Source: JAPLKB01 sp964532465
Lineage (GTDB): Bacteria > Desulfobacterota > Syntrophorhabdia > Syntrophorhabdales > Syntrophorhabdaceae
Assembly (NCBI GenBank): GCA_964532465.1
Contig: CAZHHX010000014.1
Coordinates: 16,152-80,151 of the forward strand
DNA length: 64,000 nt
Direction: 5' to 3'
The notes under the pieces are model-generated. The model did not search any database and was not told the origin of the DNA. It saw nothing but the letters and a program-made list of their open reading frames with translations. Below are positions 35,158-44,380 of the stretch, in pieces (position 1 is the first letter of the stretch; each line of letters starts with the position of its first letter). The translations under genes were made by a program, and so were the position numbers.

Positions 35158-36356
35158 GGCCTCACCCCCTGAGACTTCCACTCCGTAAGCAGGGTAAGAG
35201 CAAATGTACGGTTTTCCTCAGAAACTCCTTTTCTCTTTACTACTCTGTCTAATTCCTCAAAGGCCAGTTTATTGTTTTTCTGCCTGTAGGCAAGTATTGC
35301 AAGGGCTATTCGAATGCTGTCCGCATCGGGTTGTTTGTCAAGGATTCCATTGAAAAAATCAACCCCCCTGGCATACCGGGAATCCATGATATAGGCTGAA
35401 CACATTGTGGCAGTAATCGGAGGTGAAATCTTTTTTGAATCCCTCTTTAATGCTGTCTCGAACTGGGCAAGAGCGGATGAAAAATCACCGTGCCTGTAAA
35501 AGGATTGTCCAAGGAGCAATCGAAACATATTGTTTTCAGGGCTTAATTCAACGGCCTTTTGCAGCGCGTCTTCAGCCATGATGCCGGTCATCGCACCATC
35601 CCTGCCAATCCTGTCATAAATCTGCCCGAGGAAAGACCAATAGTCCGGGTTGTTCGGCGCAAGCTCGGTTGCGGATTTTGCATAAACAAGAGCAAGCCTT
35701 TGCATGTCTTCATCATTCTTTTTAGCAGCTATCGCAGTTAAGCTCAGAGCGTATTGGTACCTCATTCCCGCTAATTCTTCGATATTAACCCTCTTCGGGT
35801 CTTTTTTTATTTTTTCTATAACATCCAATTCATTTCGAAACCCTTCAGGCGTGCCTTCCAGCTCAATCTTCGGTTTTTTGGAAATATAAAGGGTATCCTG
35901 CAATTTTGCCAGATGTGTTTCAAGTTCAGGATCGGGGTAATATTTCCGGCTTTGTTCGTACATTTCTATGGCAGCCTCAATCCTGCCTTGCTTCTGGAGC
36001 GCGATGCCCTGAGCCCGCAGTTTTTTAGCCATCTCAATATACTGTTTTGTAAGAGTATTGCGAAGCGCCTTGATATGATCGGCAAGTGTCGCGTCAGGGT
36101 AATAGCTCAGGCTAATCTCGTATTTATCAACAGCATGGGCAAGCTGTCCTTTCTTCTGCAGAATCTCTCCCTCTGCCCGGAGCTTTTTCGCTATCTCCAT
36201 ATTGTTTTTCTGATCATTAGTGCCGGTTGAAATACCTGTGGTTTGTGCATGACATACGTTGGATGATTTTGTTGCCCAGATACTGATAATAAGCAGGTTG
36301 AGGGGTAAAAAGAATAAAAGCAGCGTTATTGCAACATTTTTCGGATTATGCATCAT
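35154..36356 (-). CDS. Exported TPR-repeat protein, first gene of the giant-protein unit
   Basis: 400 aa. The N-terminal hydrophobic segment (VAITLLLFFLPLNLLIISIWA) is a signal peptide or anchor. Two short homologous helical repeats follow (AKKLRAEGEILQKKGQLAHA and AKKLRAQGIALQKQGRIEAA, each ending SYYPDA/KYYPDP), then at least four canonical TPRs in the C-terminal half (ALVYAKSATELAPNNPDYWS; ALQKAVELSPENNMFRLLLG). ATG follows AAGGAG. It is probably an envelope scaffold for the two giant proteins encoded immediately downstream, the first of which overlaps its stop codon. A specific function is not known. Confidence 0.85.
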   Translation of the reverse strand: MMHNPKNVAITLLLFFLPLNLLIISIWATKSSNVCHAQTTGISTGTNDQKNNMEIAKKLRAEGEILQKKGQLAHAVDKYEISLSYYPDATLADHIKALRNTLTKQYIEMAKKLRAQGIALQKQGRIEAAIEMYEQSRKYYPDPELETHLAKLQDTLYISKKPKIELEGTPEGFRNELDVIEKIKKDPKRVNIEELAGMRYQYALSLTAIAAKKNDEDMQRLALVYAKSATELAPNNPDYWSFLGQIYDRIGRDGAMTGIMAEDALQKAVELSPENNMFRLLLGQSFYRHGDFSSALAQFETALKRDSKKISPPITATMCSAYIMDSRYARGVDFFNGILDKQPDADSIRIALAILAYRQKNNKLAFEELDRVVKRKGVSEENRTFALTLLTEWKSQGVRP

Positions 36357-36563
36357 TTCGCTCCTTTTTTGTTAAATAAATTCTTTTGTGAATCATGCCG
36401 CCATAATTAATTCGAAATACATAAATATAAGACACACTGCTGTGATGATGGGCTGCTTAACCATTGATATTTCCATGGTAAGTTTACTACAATTTTATTG
36501 ACAACTGAAGTGCCTTTTAATACCCCTGTCCTTGCCGTTGGAAAGGGCTTTCAGGAAAAGCTT

Positions 36564-36677
36564 ATGACAGTTATCTTTAGTTGTATTGCCGTGCTTGGCC
36601 TATCGATAGTCGCGGCAATCGCAATATTTACTATCACTATGATTAAGAGGCGAAGAGCGAGAACAGCGACTGTTTAA
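36564..36677 (+). CDS. 37-residue predicted single-pass membrane peptide
   Basis: ATG 36564, preceded by CAGGAAAAG at good spacing, opens MTVIFSCIAVLGLSIVAAIA and continues through IFTIT to the basic tail MIKRRRARTATV. This is one hydrophobic helix with a positively charged cytoplasmic end. TTGACA at 36498-36503 could be its -35 box, although the -10 is poor. It converges on the aminotransferase gene with 8 bp between the stops. It could be a real small protein or chance; the composition favours a membrane peptide. Confidence 0.4.
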   Translation: MTVIFSCIAVLGLSIVAAIAIFTITMIKRRRARTATV

Positions 36678-36685
36678 ATCTGGAA

Positions 36686-37837
36686 TTACAGCGTTTGCAG
36701 CCACCTTTCTAAGCGTTTGCAGCCTTCCCGGAGCATCTCTATGCTGTTTGCGTAAGAGAAACGAATGTGCGAACCTGCCTTGTAAGTACCGAAATCATAT
36801 CCCGGTGTGATAGCGACTTTTGCCTCATTTAACGCCCTTTCAACAAACTCCATGCTGTCAATTCCCCATTTGTTTATATTTGCATAGATATAAAAAGCGC
36901 CCTCAGGATCTATGGGAATATGGAAACCTATCTGTTTAAGCTGCGGAAGCATGAAGTCCCTTCTGGCTTCATAGGTTTTCCTCATCTCTTCAAGCTCATC
37001 TTCTACATCAAATGCGCACAGCGCGGCATGTTGTGATATGGTCGGGGGAGATATGAAAATATTCTGGGCGACTTTTTGTATGGGTCTTATGAGTGTCTGC
37101 GGTACAATCATCCATCCGAGCCTCCATCCTGTCATGGCATGGGTCTTTGAAAATCCGTTAATAACCACAATATCTTCTGAAAGGGCAAGGGCTGTTCCCG
37201 ATTTTTTCGCGTATGTCAGCCCTTTATATATTTCATCTGAAACAAGAACTTTACCTTTCCCGGAAAGAAACATGCAGAGTTCATGCATGGTTTCTTCACG
37301 ATAAACAATGCCTGTAGGATTTGATGGTGTAGAGACAATAAGTACATTGGGAAGCTTTTCTAAACAACGAAGATGGTCCACCGTGACTTCAAATCCCGTT
37401 TCTTCTGAAACAGGTATTGAAATTATTGGTGAATCGACAAGGAGTGCAAAATTTCTATAGCAGGGGTAGCCCGGATCAGAAATACCGAGAGGATTTCCTC
37501 TGTCGAGGAGCACTGCCGACAACAGTAAAAAAGCTCCTGATGTGCCGCTTGTAATTACTATCCTTTCGGGGGATACGTTTATGCCTTCAGTTTCATAATA
37601 GTATTCTGATATTTTATCTCTCAGTTCCGGCATACCGAGGCTATGAGTGTAGAATGTGCGGTTTTCCTTTATTGCCTCTATTGCTTTTTCCTTTATTGCC
37701 TGTGGAGTGGTAAAATCAGGTTCGCCCACCTCCATGTGCACGATATTTTCACCTCGCGCCTCCATGGCCTTTGCCTTTTCGAGTAGCTCCATGACGTAAA
37801 AAGGGGAAATTTTCTCTGATCTTTCCGTGTTTTTCAT
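36686..37837 (-). CDS. Class I/II PLP-dependent aminotransferase
   Basis: 383 aa, fold type I. The N-terminal motif VHMEVGEPDFTTP, the substrate/PLP loop TSGTSGAF, STPSNPTG (Asn contacting PLP), SDEIYKGL (Asp-Tyr) and the Schiff-base lysine in GFSKTHAMTGWRLGW (SKxxxxxGxRxGW) are all present, as is the C-terminal Arg in SHIRFSYA that binds the substrate carboxylate. It is similar to the aspartate/tyrosine/alanine aminotransferase branch; the amino donor cannot be fixed from sequence. It is transcribed alone, about 180 bp from etfA. Confidence 0.92.
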   Translation of the reverse strand: MKNTERSEKISPFYVMELLEKAKAMEARGENIVHMEVGEPDFTTPQAIKEKAIEAIKENRTFYTHSLGMPELRDKISEYYYETEGINVSPERIVITSGTSGAFLLLSAVLLDRGNPLGISDPGYPCYRNFALLVDSPIISIPVSEETGFEVTVDHLRCLEKLPNVLIVSTPSNPTGIVYREETMHELCMFLSGKGKVLVSDEIYKGLTYAKKSGTALALSEDIVVINGFSKTHAMTGWRLGWMIVPQTLIRPIQKVAQNIFISPPTISQHAALCAFDVEDELEEMRKTYEARRDFMLPQLKQIGFHIPIDPEGAFYIYANINKWGIDSMEFVERALNEAKVAITPGYDFGTYKAGSHIRFSYANSIEMLREGCKRLERWLQTL

Positions 37838-38019
37838 TGTTAAATCTATTAATCAGGTGCAAAGATGAATCTTTTCCTATTGGGATAAAGAAACCTGCAA
37901 AAAACTCTACAGCTTTTACTCTCATGGGCAGGGAATAACAGGGTATTGTCCCGCCTGACACAATCTATTCCGGATTCTGAGACTGAGTTGATAAAGTCCC
38001 GGCCTGTCCGTGAAACTCC

Positions 38020-39000
38020 TTATAATTCCTCTTTTGTCTTCTTCAATTCTTCTCTTAGAACAGGCAATACGGTAAAAATATCATCTACAATGCCATAATC
38101 GGCATACTGAAATATAGGTGCATTGGGGTCCTTGTTGATTGCAACGATGACCTTCGACGTATCCATTCCCATTGTATGATGGAGGGCGCCCGATATGCCG
38201 CAACCAATGTAAAGCTTCGGAGACACAGTCTTGCCGCTTTTACCGATCTGGTCATCGTAGTCTCTCCATTTGGCGTCAACAACAGCGCGGGTAGCTCCTG
38301 CCCTTCCTCCCATAGTGTCGGCAATTTCTTCAAGGGCAGGGAAATTTTCAGGGCCTTTCATGCCCCTTCCGCCGCAAATAATAAAATCCGCTTCCTGCAG
38401 ATCAATCTTTTTTGTATTGGCCTTATGTATGCCAAGGACATTTATCCTCGCATCTTTCTGTATATCCATTGTTTCTTCAATAATCTCGCCATTAAGCATC
38501 TTCTTTTCAATTGAGAAAGTGTTGGGCCTGAATGTTACAAATGTATTTTTCCCGCCGCTGAAAGTTACCCATGATATAACCTTCCCTCCATAAAGCGGTT
38601 TTTTAATTTTCATTTCCTGGTCTTCAAAATCAATGCCTATCGCATCGGAGACTATGGGCATCTCCAGCCTTGCGGCGAGTCTCGGGAAAAGGTCTTTACC
38701 GGTTGCAGTGGATGCTCCGAAAACCATTTTAGGATTATATTTTTTTACCAGATATTCCATTACCTGCGTATAGGTATCCCACCGGTAGTCCTGCAAAATC
38801 TCTTTATCAACAACTATAATTTTATCGGCGTAAGCTCTTAATTCCTCTGCCGTCTGCTTTATATTATTACCCATAAGAACTGCGTATGAATCGGAGGAAA
38901 TATTCCCGGCAATTTCCTTTGCCTTTGACAGAAGTTCGAAGGATGCCTTTCGTACAGCGCCATCCTTACATTCAATAAATACAAAAATATCTTTTGACAT
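38020..39000 (-). CDS. etfA: Electron transfer flavoprotein alpha subunit
   Basis: 326 aa. The C-terminal FAD domain is well conserved: GGRGMKGPENFPALEEIADT, the cofactor-contacting KTVSPKLYIGCGISGALHHT, and NKDPNAPIFQYADYGIVDDI. With EtfB it carries electrons from acyl-CoA dehydrogenases to a membrane quinone oxidoreductase. No N-terminal ferredoxin domain is present, so this is not the FixB/bifurcating long form by that criterion. ATG follows AGGAG. It is 12 bp after etfB in the operon acd-etfB-etfA. Confidence 0.95.
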   Translation of the reverse strand: MSKDIFVFIECKDGAVRKASFELLSKAKEIAGNISSDSYAVLMGNNIKQTAEELRAYADKIIVVDKEILQDYRWDTYTQVMEYLVKKYNPKMVFGASTATGKDLFPRLAARLEMPIVSDAIGIDFEDQEMKIKKPLYGGKVISWVTFSGGKNTFVTFRPNTFSIEKKMLNGEIIEETMDIQKDARINVLGIHKANTKKIDLQEADFIICGGRGMKGPENFPALEEIADTMGGRAGATRAVVDAKWRDYDDQIGKSGKTVSPKLYIGCGISGALHHTMGMDTSKVIVAINKDPNAPIFQYADYGIVDDIFTVLPVLREELKKTKEEL

Positions 39001-39012
39001 GTACGCTCCTCT

Positions 39013-39804
39013 TTATAAAACTTTTGCTTCTTCTTTTAAAATAGTTATCAGGCCTTTTACTTTTTCCTCAGGCGTACTTCCTTCAATAATCCTGACAGGA
39101 GGTCTTTCTTGAGGCGCTTCATAGCAGAACACGTTTGTTTTTGCCGCGCATGTATCTACCATTTCCCGTGTAAGCCCCAGTGAATATGGGTCAATCAACG
39201 GTATATTCGCTTTCATTGCCTTCATAACTCCGGTAATAAGCGGCACTCTCGGCTCGTTCATCCCTTTCTGGACAGTGAAAAGCGCCGGCAATTGCACTTC
39301 TATGGTTTCCCTCCCTCCCTCTATCTCGCTTTCCACCAATGCTTTCTTTTCGTCGATAATATCCAATTTCATAATCGAGCTTACATGAGGGATTCCCAGG
39401 AATTCAGCTACCATTACTCCGATGTTCGAACTTTCATCATCTATTGCCTGCCTGCCGCACAAAATAAGATCAAAACCTTCCTGCTTCGCGAAACCGGCCA
39501 GAATCTTTGCTGTAATCAAAGGGTCGTCGCTGTTCAAATTGTTATTGTCCAGCAAAAAGGCCTGGTCAACGCCCATCGCAATAGCTGTCCTTAGCGCTTC
39601 AATGGCCCTCTTGGGACCGTACGTACAAACTGCGACTAAGGTTTCTTTCGATTTTTCTTTGATTTTAATGGCTTCTTCAACGGCAAACTCATCAAAAAAA
39701 TTCATATTATATTTATTTTCAATCTCAAGCGATTTTTTGTCGCTTTTTATTAAAATTCTTGCCTCAGTATCTGCAACCTGCTTGATAAATACCAGAACTT
39801 TCAA
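39013..39804 (-). CDS. etfB: Electron transfer flavoprotein beta subunit
   Basis: 263 aa. VLVFIKQVADTEARI and the AMP-binding/recognition region DEFAVEEAIKIKEK, LRTAIAMGVDQAFLL, CGRQAIDDESSNIG, VQLPALFTVQKGMNEPR identify EtfB. It starts with TTG at 39804 behind GGAGG (8-base spacing). It dimerises with EtfA and docks on the acyl-CoA dehydrogenase encoded 78 bp upstream. Confidence 0.95.
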   Translation of the reverse strand: MKVLVFIKQVADTEARILIKSDKKSLEIENKYNMNFFDEFAVEEAIKIKEKSKETLVAVCTYGPKRAIEALRTAIAMGVDQAFLLDNNNLNSDDPLITAKILAGFAKQEGFDLILCGRQAIDDESSNIGVMVAEFLGIPHVSSIMKLDIIDEKKALVESEIEGGRETIEVQLPALFTVQKGMNEPRVPLITGVMKAMKANIPLIDPYSLGLTREMVDTCAAKTNVFCYEAPQERPPVRIIEGSTPEEKVKGLITILKEEAKVL

Positions 39805-39881
39805 CTTGTCAGCCTCCTAAAATAAGCTTTCAGCAGTCAGCTTTTGAACTGAAAGCCAACTGCATTGCGCCAAGCATTAAT

Positions 39882-41030
39882 TTATAATTTACCTATTATA
39901 GTCTTTCCAATAAAATCCTTCAAGACTTCATGTGTTCCTCCGCCGTAAAGGAGGAACCGCGCGTCTCTGAAATACCTCTGTGACTTGTATTCATAGGCAA
40001 AGGCGTTAGCTCCATAAATCCTTGTCAATTCATCAACCACCTTAAGACATGTTTCAGTCGCGTACATTTTCGCCTCAGCGGCAACAATTCTGCAATCCAT
40101 TTTATTTTCCAGCAGCCATGAGCCATAATAAATCATCAGTCTTGCCGCATTCATTACGGTATCCATATCGGCAAATTTCTCTCTTATCAACTGATAATTG
40201 CCTATGGGTTGCCCGAAGGCCACCCTTTTTCTTGCGAATTCCAGGGCTTCACGATACGCGCCTATTGCTATGCCGAGAGCCATCGAGCCCGTCATTAAAC
40301 GCACTTCGTCTAATATATCGCCTACATAGAAAACGCCTTTTCCGGGCTCTTCGCCCAGCAGATTTTCATAAGGCACCCATACATTATCGAATACGAGCTC
40401 ACCGGTAACAGTGCCTCTGCATCCAAGTTTGTGAATAATCTGACCGCTTGAAAAACCGGGCGTCCCCTTTTCCACTAAAAAAAAGTTCAGCCCCTTGAGC
40501 CCTTTTGAAGGATCTGTTGTGGCTAAGACAGTGCAAAAATCACATATGGGTCCGTTTGTAATCCACATCTTTGTTCCGTTTATCCGCCAGCCCTCTCCGT
40601 CCTGTACGGCCAGTGTTCTTGTGGCGCCAAGATCGGAACCGGACTGGTCTTCCGTGAAGCAAATTGTGGCAATCTTCTCTCCTTTAATAGCAGGATAGAG
40701 GCACCTTTCCTTTATCACGTCGCTTCCAAACCGGTATATGAAATATGTTCCCATAAGGCTGTTCATGATGACGCTCTGTGCAAAACCGACAGAGCCCCGG
40801 GCGATCTCCTCATAAAAAGTCATACACATAATCTTATCTGCGTTCAAACCGCCTATTTCTTCAGGATAACGCAATCCAAGATAGCCTAACTTTGCAAACT
40901 CCTTCCATAGTTCCCAGGGAAACTCATCTTTCTCGTCTATTTCCTGTGACCTGGGGGCAACTATTTTATCAATTGTGTCGGCAACAGTTTTTTTAAAAAA
41001 ACTCTGTTCTTCTGTTAATTGAAAGTCCAT
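39882..41030 (-). CDS. Acyl-CoA dehydrogenase family protein
   Basis: 382 aa, FAD enzyme of the short/medium-chain size class. Signature 1 region CFTEDQSGSDLGATRT and the FAD-binding MWITNGPICDF are intact, as are RVAFGQPIGNYQLI and the C-terminal block. At the position of the usual catalytic Glu (YEGT) the sequence is YGGGTHE, as in long-chain and isovaleryl-type enzymes in which the base sits in helix G; here LDEVRLMTG places a Glu near that helix. It is the first gene of acd-etfB-etfA, so it probably oxidises a CoA thioester in fatty, branched or aromatic acid breakdown. ATG follows GGGGGAT. The substrate is unknown. Confidence 0.92.
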   Translation of the reverse strand: MDFQLTEEQSFFKKTVADTIDKIVAPRSQEIDEKDEFPWELWKEFAKLGYLGLRYPEEIGGLNADKIMCMTFYEEIARGSVGFAQSVIMNSLMGTYFIYRFGSDVIKERCLYPAIKGEKIATICFTEDQSGSDLGATRTLAVQDGEGWRINGTKMWITNGPICDFCTVLATTDPSKGLKGLNFFLVEKGTPGFSSGQIIHKLGCRGTVTGELVFDNVWVPYENLLGEEPGKGVFYVGDILDEVRLMTGSMALGIAIGAYREALEFARKRVAFGQPIGNYQLIREKFADMDTVMNAARLMIYYGSWLLENKMDCRIVAAEAKMYATETCLKVVDELTRIYGANAFAYEYKSQRYFRDARFLLYGGGTHEVLKDFIGKTIIGKL

Positions 41031-41068
41031 AATAATCCCCCATTAAAAAATAAAATAATATTCTGTAT

Positions 41069-41098
41069 ACAATATTTAAAATGAATCAGGCTTGTCAA
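41069..41098 (-). promoter_or_regulatory. Sigma-70-type promoter for acd-etfBA, with overlapping partial dyad
   Basis: Read on the minus strand, TTGACA (41098-41093), 18-bp spacer and TATTGT (41074-41069). The -10 overlaps ATATTGTATACAGAATAT, an imperfect palindrome (7 of 9 pairs) that could be a repressor site. It lies between the rpoD stop and the acyl-CoA dehydrogenase start, so the ETF operon has its own promoter. Confidence 0.45.
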
Positions 41099-41111
41099 GT
41101 AAATATGTTAA

Positions 41112-42659
41112 CTATGCTTCGACAAAACCTCTCAATTTTACTGCTCTCGTAGGATGCTTCAGTTTTCTTAATGCCTTTGCTTCTATCTGTCTCACCCTCT
41201 CTCTTGTTACATCAAAAACCTGTCCTACCTCCTCCAGCGTATGATCATATTTTTCTCCCAGGCCGAATCTCATACGCACCACCCTTTCTTCTCTCGGCGT
41301 CAGGGTGGCCAGTACTTTGTTTAAATGTTCCAACAGATCACCGGATATGGCAGTATCCTGTGGTGTCTGCGCCATCTTGTCTTCAATAAAATCATAAAGA
41401 TGAGCGTCGTCATCATCGTTTATCGGCGCTTCAAGCGAAACAGGTTCTTTTGTAATCCGCAGGACTTTCCTTACTTTATCCGCGGAAAAACCTATTGCAT
41501 CCGCTATTTCGTCGGGAAGGGGCTCTCTGCCCAGGTCCTGCACAAGCTCTTTCGATGCTTTTACAATTTTATTAATAGTTTCAATCATATGGACAGGTAT
41601 TCTGATCGTTCTTGCCTGATCGGCTATAGCTCTTGTAATTGACTGTCTAATCCACCATGTGGCATAGGTACTGAATTTATAACCCCGCCTGTACTCAAAT
41701 CTCTCTACAGCCTTCATTAATCCTATGTTCCCCTCCTGGATTATATCCAAAAGGGAAAGCCCCCTGTTTGTATAACGCTTTGCTATGCTTACCACTAATC
41801 TGAGATTAGCCTTCACTAATTCATTTTTTGCGCAGAGACATCTCTTTCTGGCGTCATCAATCTTTTTCAGATAGGATTTGAGTTCTTTAGCAGAGGCGCC
41901 TGCATCGTATTCAAGCTTTTCCAATCTTTTCCGGAGCGCAGATAATTTAATCTCTTTTTCCTCGCCGGTATCCTTACAACAATTTTCTATATCGCCTTCT
42001 ATTTTATGAATTTGTTCAACATACTTTATTAACCGGTAAATAATATTGTTGGTAATCTTTTTACCCAGGTTCATTTCACCTATTATTGCCTTTATTTTTG
42101 TCCTGTATTTTGCTCCGCTGCTATTATTGTTGTCTTTGAATTGCAGATGGACGTTCTTCAGCTCTTCAAGAAGCTCAATTACCCTCTCTTTCTGTAATTC
42201 CATGTCGCTTTCCGTTTCATCTTCGTCATCATTATCGAAGATTATGTCTTTCATGTTTGCATTTGATGTTTTCAGGGATGATAGCGTATTTAATAATTCT
42301 TTAACAGTGCCAGGAAAAGAAACAATAACTTTTCTGATTTCTTCTTTGGCTTCTTCCATTCGAATGGCAATCTCTTTTTCGCCTTCACGTGTCAGCAATG
42401 CAAGGTCAGCCATTTCTTTGATATAATGTCTGATAGGGTTGGTCAGTTCATCAACATATACTCCTTCAAGATCAGCGTTGAGGACCTCTTCAAACCTTTC
42501 AGCTTCTGCAAGATTTGTTTCCGGTTCTCCGACAAGATCAAAAAGCTCCATATCGTCGAATATGTTTTCGGGTTTATCACTGCCTTTTACGATAAGATAC
42601 ATTTCTTTGCTTTTCTGATTTTCATCAGAAGAAAAAAATATCTTCGCTTTATCGGCCAT
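41112..42659 (-). CDS. rpoD: Primary RNA polymerase sigma factor (sigma-70/RpoD)
   Basis: 515 aa from ATG 42659, which follows GTGAGGTG; a GTG two codons upstream is less likely. Regions 1.2 (NPIRHYIKEMADLALLTREGE), the non-conserved insertion about 100-280, 2.1-2.4 (KRYTNRGLSLLDIIQEGNIG; FSTYATWWIRQSITRA), 3 (IRIPVHMIETINKI) and 4 (TLTPREERVVRMRFGLG; VTRERVRQIEAKALRKL) are all present. Region 1.1 is short. It is the last gene of the macromolecular synthesis operon, 14 bp after dnaG. Confidence 0.97.
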   Translation of the reverse strand: MADKAKIFFSSDENQKSKEMYLIVKGSDKPENIFDDMELFDLVGEPETNLAEAERFEEVLNADLEGVYVDELTNPIRHYIKEMADLALLTREGEKEIAIRMEEAKEEIRKVIVSFPGTVKELLNTLSSLKTSNANMKDIIFDNDDEDETESDMELQKERVIELLEELKNVHLQFKDNNNSSGAKYRTKIKAIIGEMNLGKKITNNIIYRLIKYVEQIHKIEGDIENCCKDTGEEKEIKLSALRKRLEKLEYDAGASAKELKSYLKKIDDARKRCLCAKNELVKANLRLVVSIAKRYTNRGLSLLDIIQEGNIGLMKAVERFEYRRGYKFSTYATWWIRQSITRAIADQARTIRIPVHMIETINKIVKASKELVQDLGREPLPDEIADAIGFSADKVRKVLRITKEPVSLEAPINDDDDAHLYDFIEDKMAQTPQDTAISGDLLEHLNKVLATLTPREERVVRMRFGLGEKYDHTLEEVGQVFDVTRERVRQIEAKALRKLKHPTRAVKLRGFVEA

Positions 42660-42673
42660 TTGCACCTCACTTT

Positions 42674-44380
42674 TTATTGGTTGGTTTTAAAAAATGCCAG
42701 CACCTTTTTCTTCTCATTAAGAAGTTCCACAATCTCCTTGTCATCGCCCCTTTTTTCTGCTTCAAATAATCTTTCCGTAATTTTTTTTAACTCATCTTTT
42801 GTGGATTTTTTTTCTACATGCTTGAAATAATCCAGCAAGACCATCTCCAACTCATTATCCTCGTAACCGGCCACATCAAAGACAGCATTTGTTACCAGAT
42901 CCCTTAAGCTGTCCCTTTCCAGGACATTAATGAAGTTGTTTACTTCCATGCTCCCTTTCTTGTCAAAGAACTCACACATATTCAACAATATCTCTTTTAT
43001 TTCGGCATCTTTTATATAGTTTATCACCTCCCTTTCTTTTAATATGCCAAGCATTCCCGGCTTGCCCATCAAAGCCCCTATAACCCTTCTTTCGATCATA
43101 CTGGATGAAATGAAGCGGCCGGAGGGTGCTTCCGCTGTTCTTTCCTTTGGTTCTTCCCTGAAATGATGTTCTTCCACTCCAGTTAATTCGGACAATCTTT
43201 TTATATAAAGCCTTTTTTTTACATTGCTTCTTATGTCTTCAATGAAAGGCAGAACAGATTTTATAAAATGGTTCTTGTTTTCCAGTGTTTCTACTCCCCA
43301 CTTTGTCATACAGTAGTCAAAATAATAGTCCATTATGGGCTTCTTCGTATTAATGACCCTGTTGAGACCTTCTATCCCTTCTTTTTTTATAAAACTATCC
43401 GGGTCATGGCTGTCAGGCAGCACAACCATGTTGCCGTTAATATCCATATCAGAAAGTCGTCCTATCAATTTTAAGGCGCTTTTTATCCCTGCTTCGTCGC
43501 CGTCAAGCATAAGGGTTATATTATCCGTATAATTTCTTAATCGGGTGAGCTGTGTTTCTGTTACTGATGTGCCGAGCGTGGAAACGATGTTTTTCAGACC
43601 TGCCGTATATAAGGCAATAAAGTCGAAGTATCCTTCAACGATGAATACCTCGTTCTTTTCGGTTATGTATTTTTTTGTTTTATCAATGCCGAATAATGTT
43701 GTGCCCTTTGAAAAGATGGGAGATTCCGGAGAATTTATATATTTGGGAAACCCCTCTTTTTCTATTGTTCTTCCTCCAAAGCCTATTATCTTTTTGTTAA
43801 CGTCAAAAATAGGGATTACAAGCCTGCCCATGAATATATCGTACACATTGTTGTCCTTAATCCTTAAAATCCCCGTATTTAAAAGCACATCTCTCGGTAT
43901 GCCCGAATTTTTCATAAATGTCTGAATCTTAAGTCTTGACCTGTCGCTGTACCCGATTTTGAATTCATCAATAATATCGGAGGTTATTCCTCGCCTGACA
44001 CAATACTCACGGGCAAGCTTGGTATCCTTAAGATTATGATGGTAAAAATCAGCCAGCTTCAGCATTGCATCGAATGAATTTGACCTTTTTGTTCCTCCTT
44101 TTTTAATCTCAACCCCGTATTCATGGGCAAGGTTTTCAAGGGTCTCCTGAAAGGTCATATTTTCTAATTTCATCAGAAAATTTATTACATTGCCCCCTTC
44201 ATGACATCCGAAGCAATAATATATCTGCTTTTCAATGCTTACGGTAAATGACGGTGTTTTTTCGTTGTGGAAGGGGCATAAGCCTAAAAAATCCTTGCCG
44301 CTTTTCCTTAATTTGACATGCTGAGAAACAATATCAACGATGTTTACTTTATCAAGCAGTTCTTCCAGGGTTGATCTCAT
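42674..44380 (-). CDS. dnaG: DNA primase
   Basis: 568 aa. The N-terminal CHC2 zinc finger is present (CPFHNEKTPSFTV … YYCFGC), then the catalytic core and TOPRIM motifs EVFIVEGYFDFIAL and ITLMLDGDEAGIKSALK. The C-terminal helicase-binding region is shorter and more divergent than in E. coli. Its ATG overlaps the mutS2 stop (ATGA, 44377-44380). It synthesises RNA primers for replication. Confidence 0.96.
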   Translation of the reverse strand: MRSTLEELLDKVNIVDIVSQHVKLRKSGKDFLGLCPFHNEKTPSFTVSIEKQIYYCFGCHEGGNVINFLMKLENMTFQETLENLAHEYGVEIKKGGTKRSNSFDAMLKLADFYHHNLKDTKLAREYCVRRGITSDIIDEFKIGYSDRSRLKIQTFMKNSGIPRDVLLNTGILRIKDNNVYDIFMGRLVIPIFDVNKKIIGFGGRTIEKEGFPKYINSPESPIFSKGTTLFGIDKTKKYITEKNEVFIVEGYFDFIALYTAGLKNIVSTLGTSVTETQLTRLRNYTDNITLMLDGDEAGIKSALKLIGRLSDMDINGNMVVLPDSHDPDSFIKKEGIEGLNRVINTKKPIMDYYFDYCMTKWGVETLENKNHFIKSVLPFIEDIRSNVKKRLYIKRLSELTGVEEHHFREEPKERTAEAPSGRFISSSMIERRVIGALMGKPGMLGILKEREVINYIKDAEIKEILLNMCEFFDKKGSMEVNNFINVLERDSLRDLVTNAVFDVAGYEDNELEMVLLDYFKHVEKKSTKDELKKITERLFEAEKRGDDKEIVELLNEKKKVLAFFKTNQ

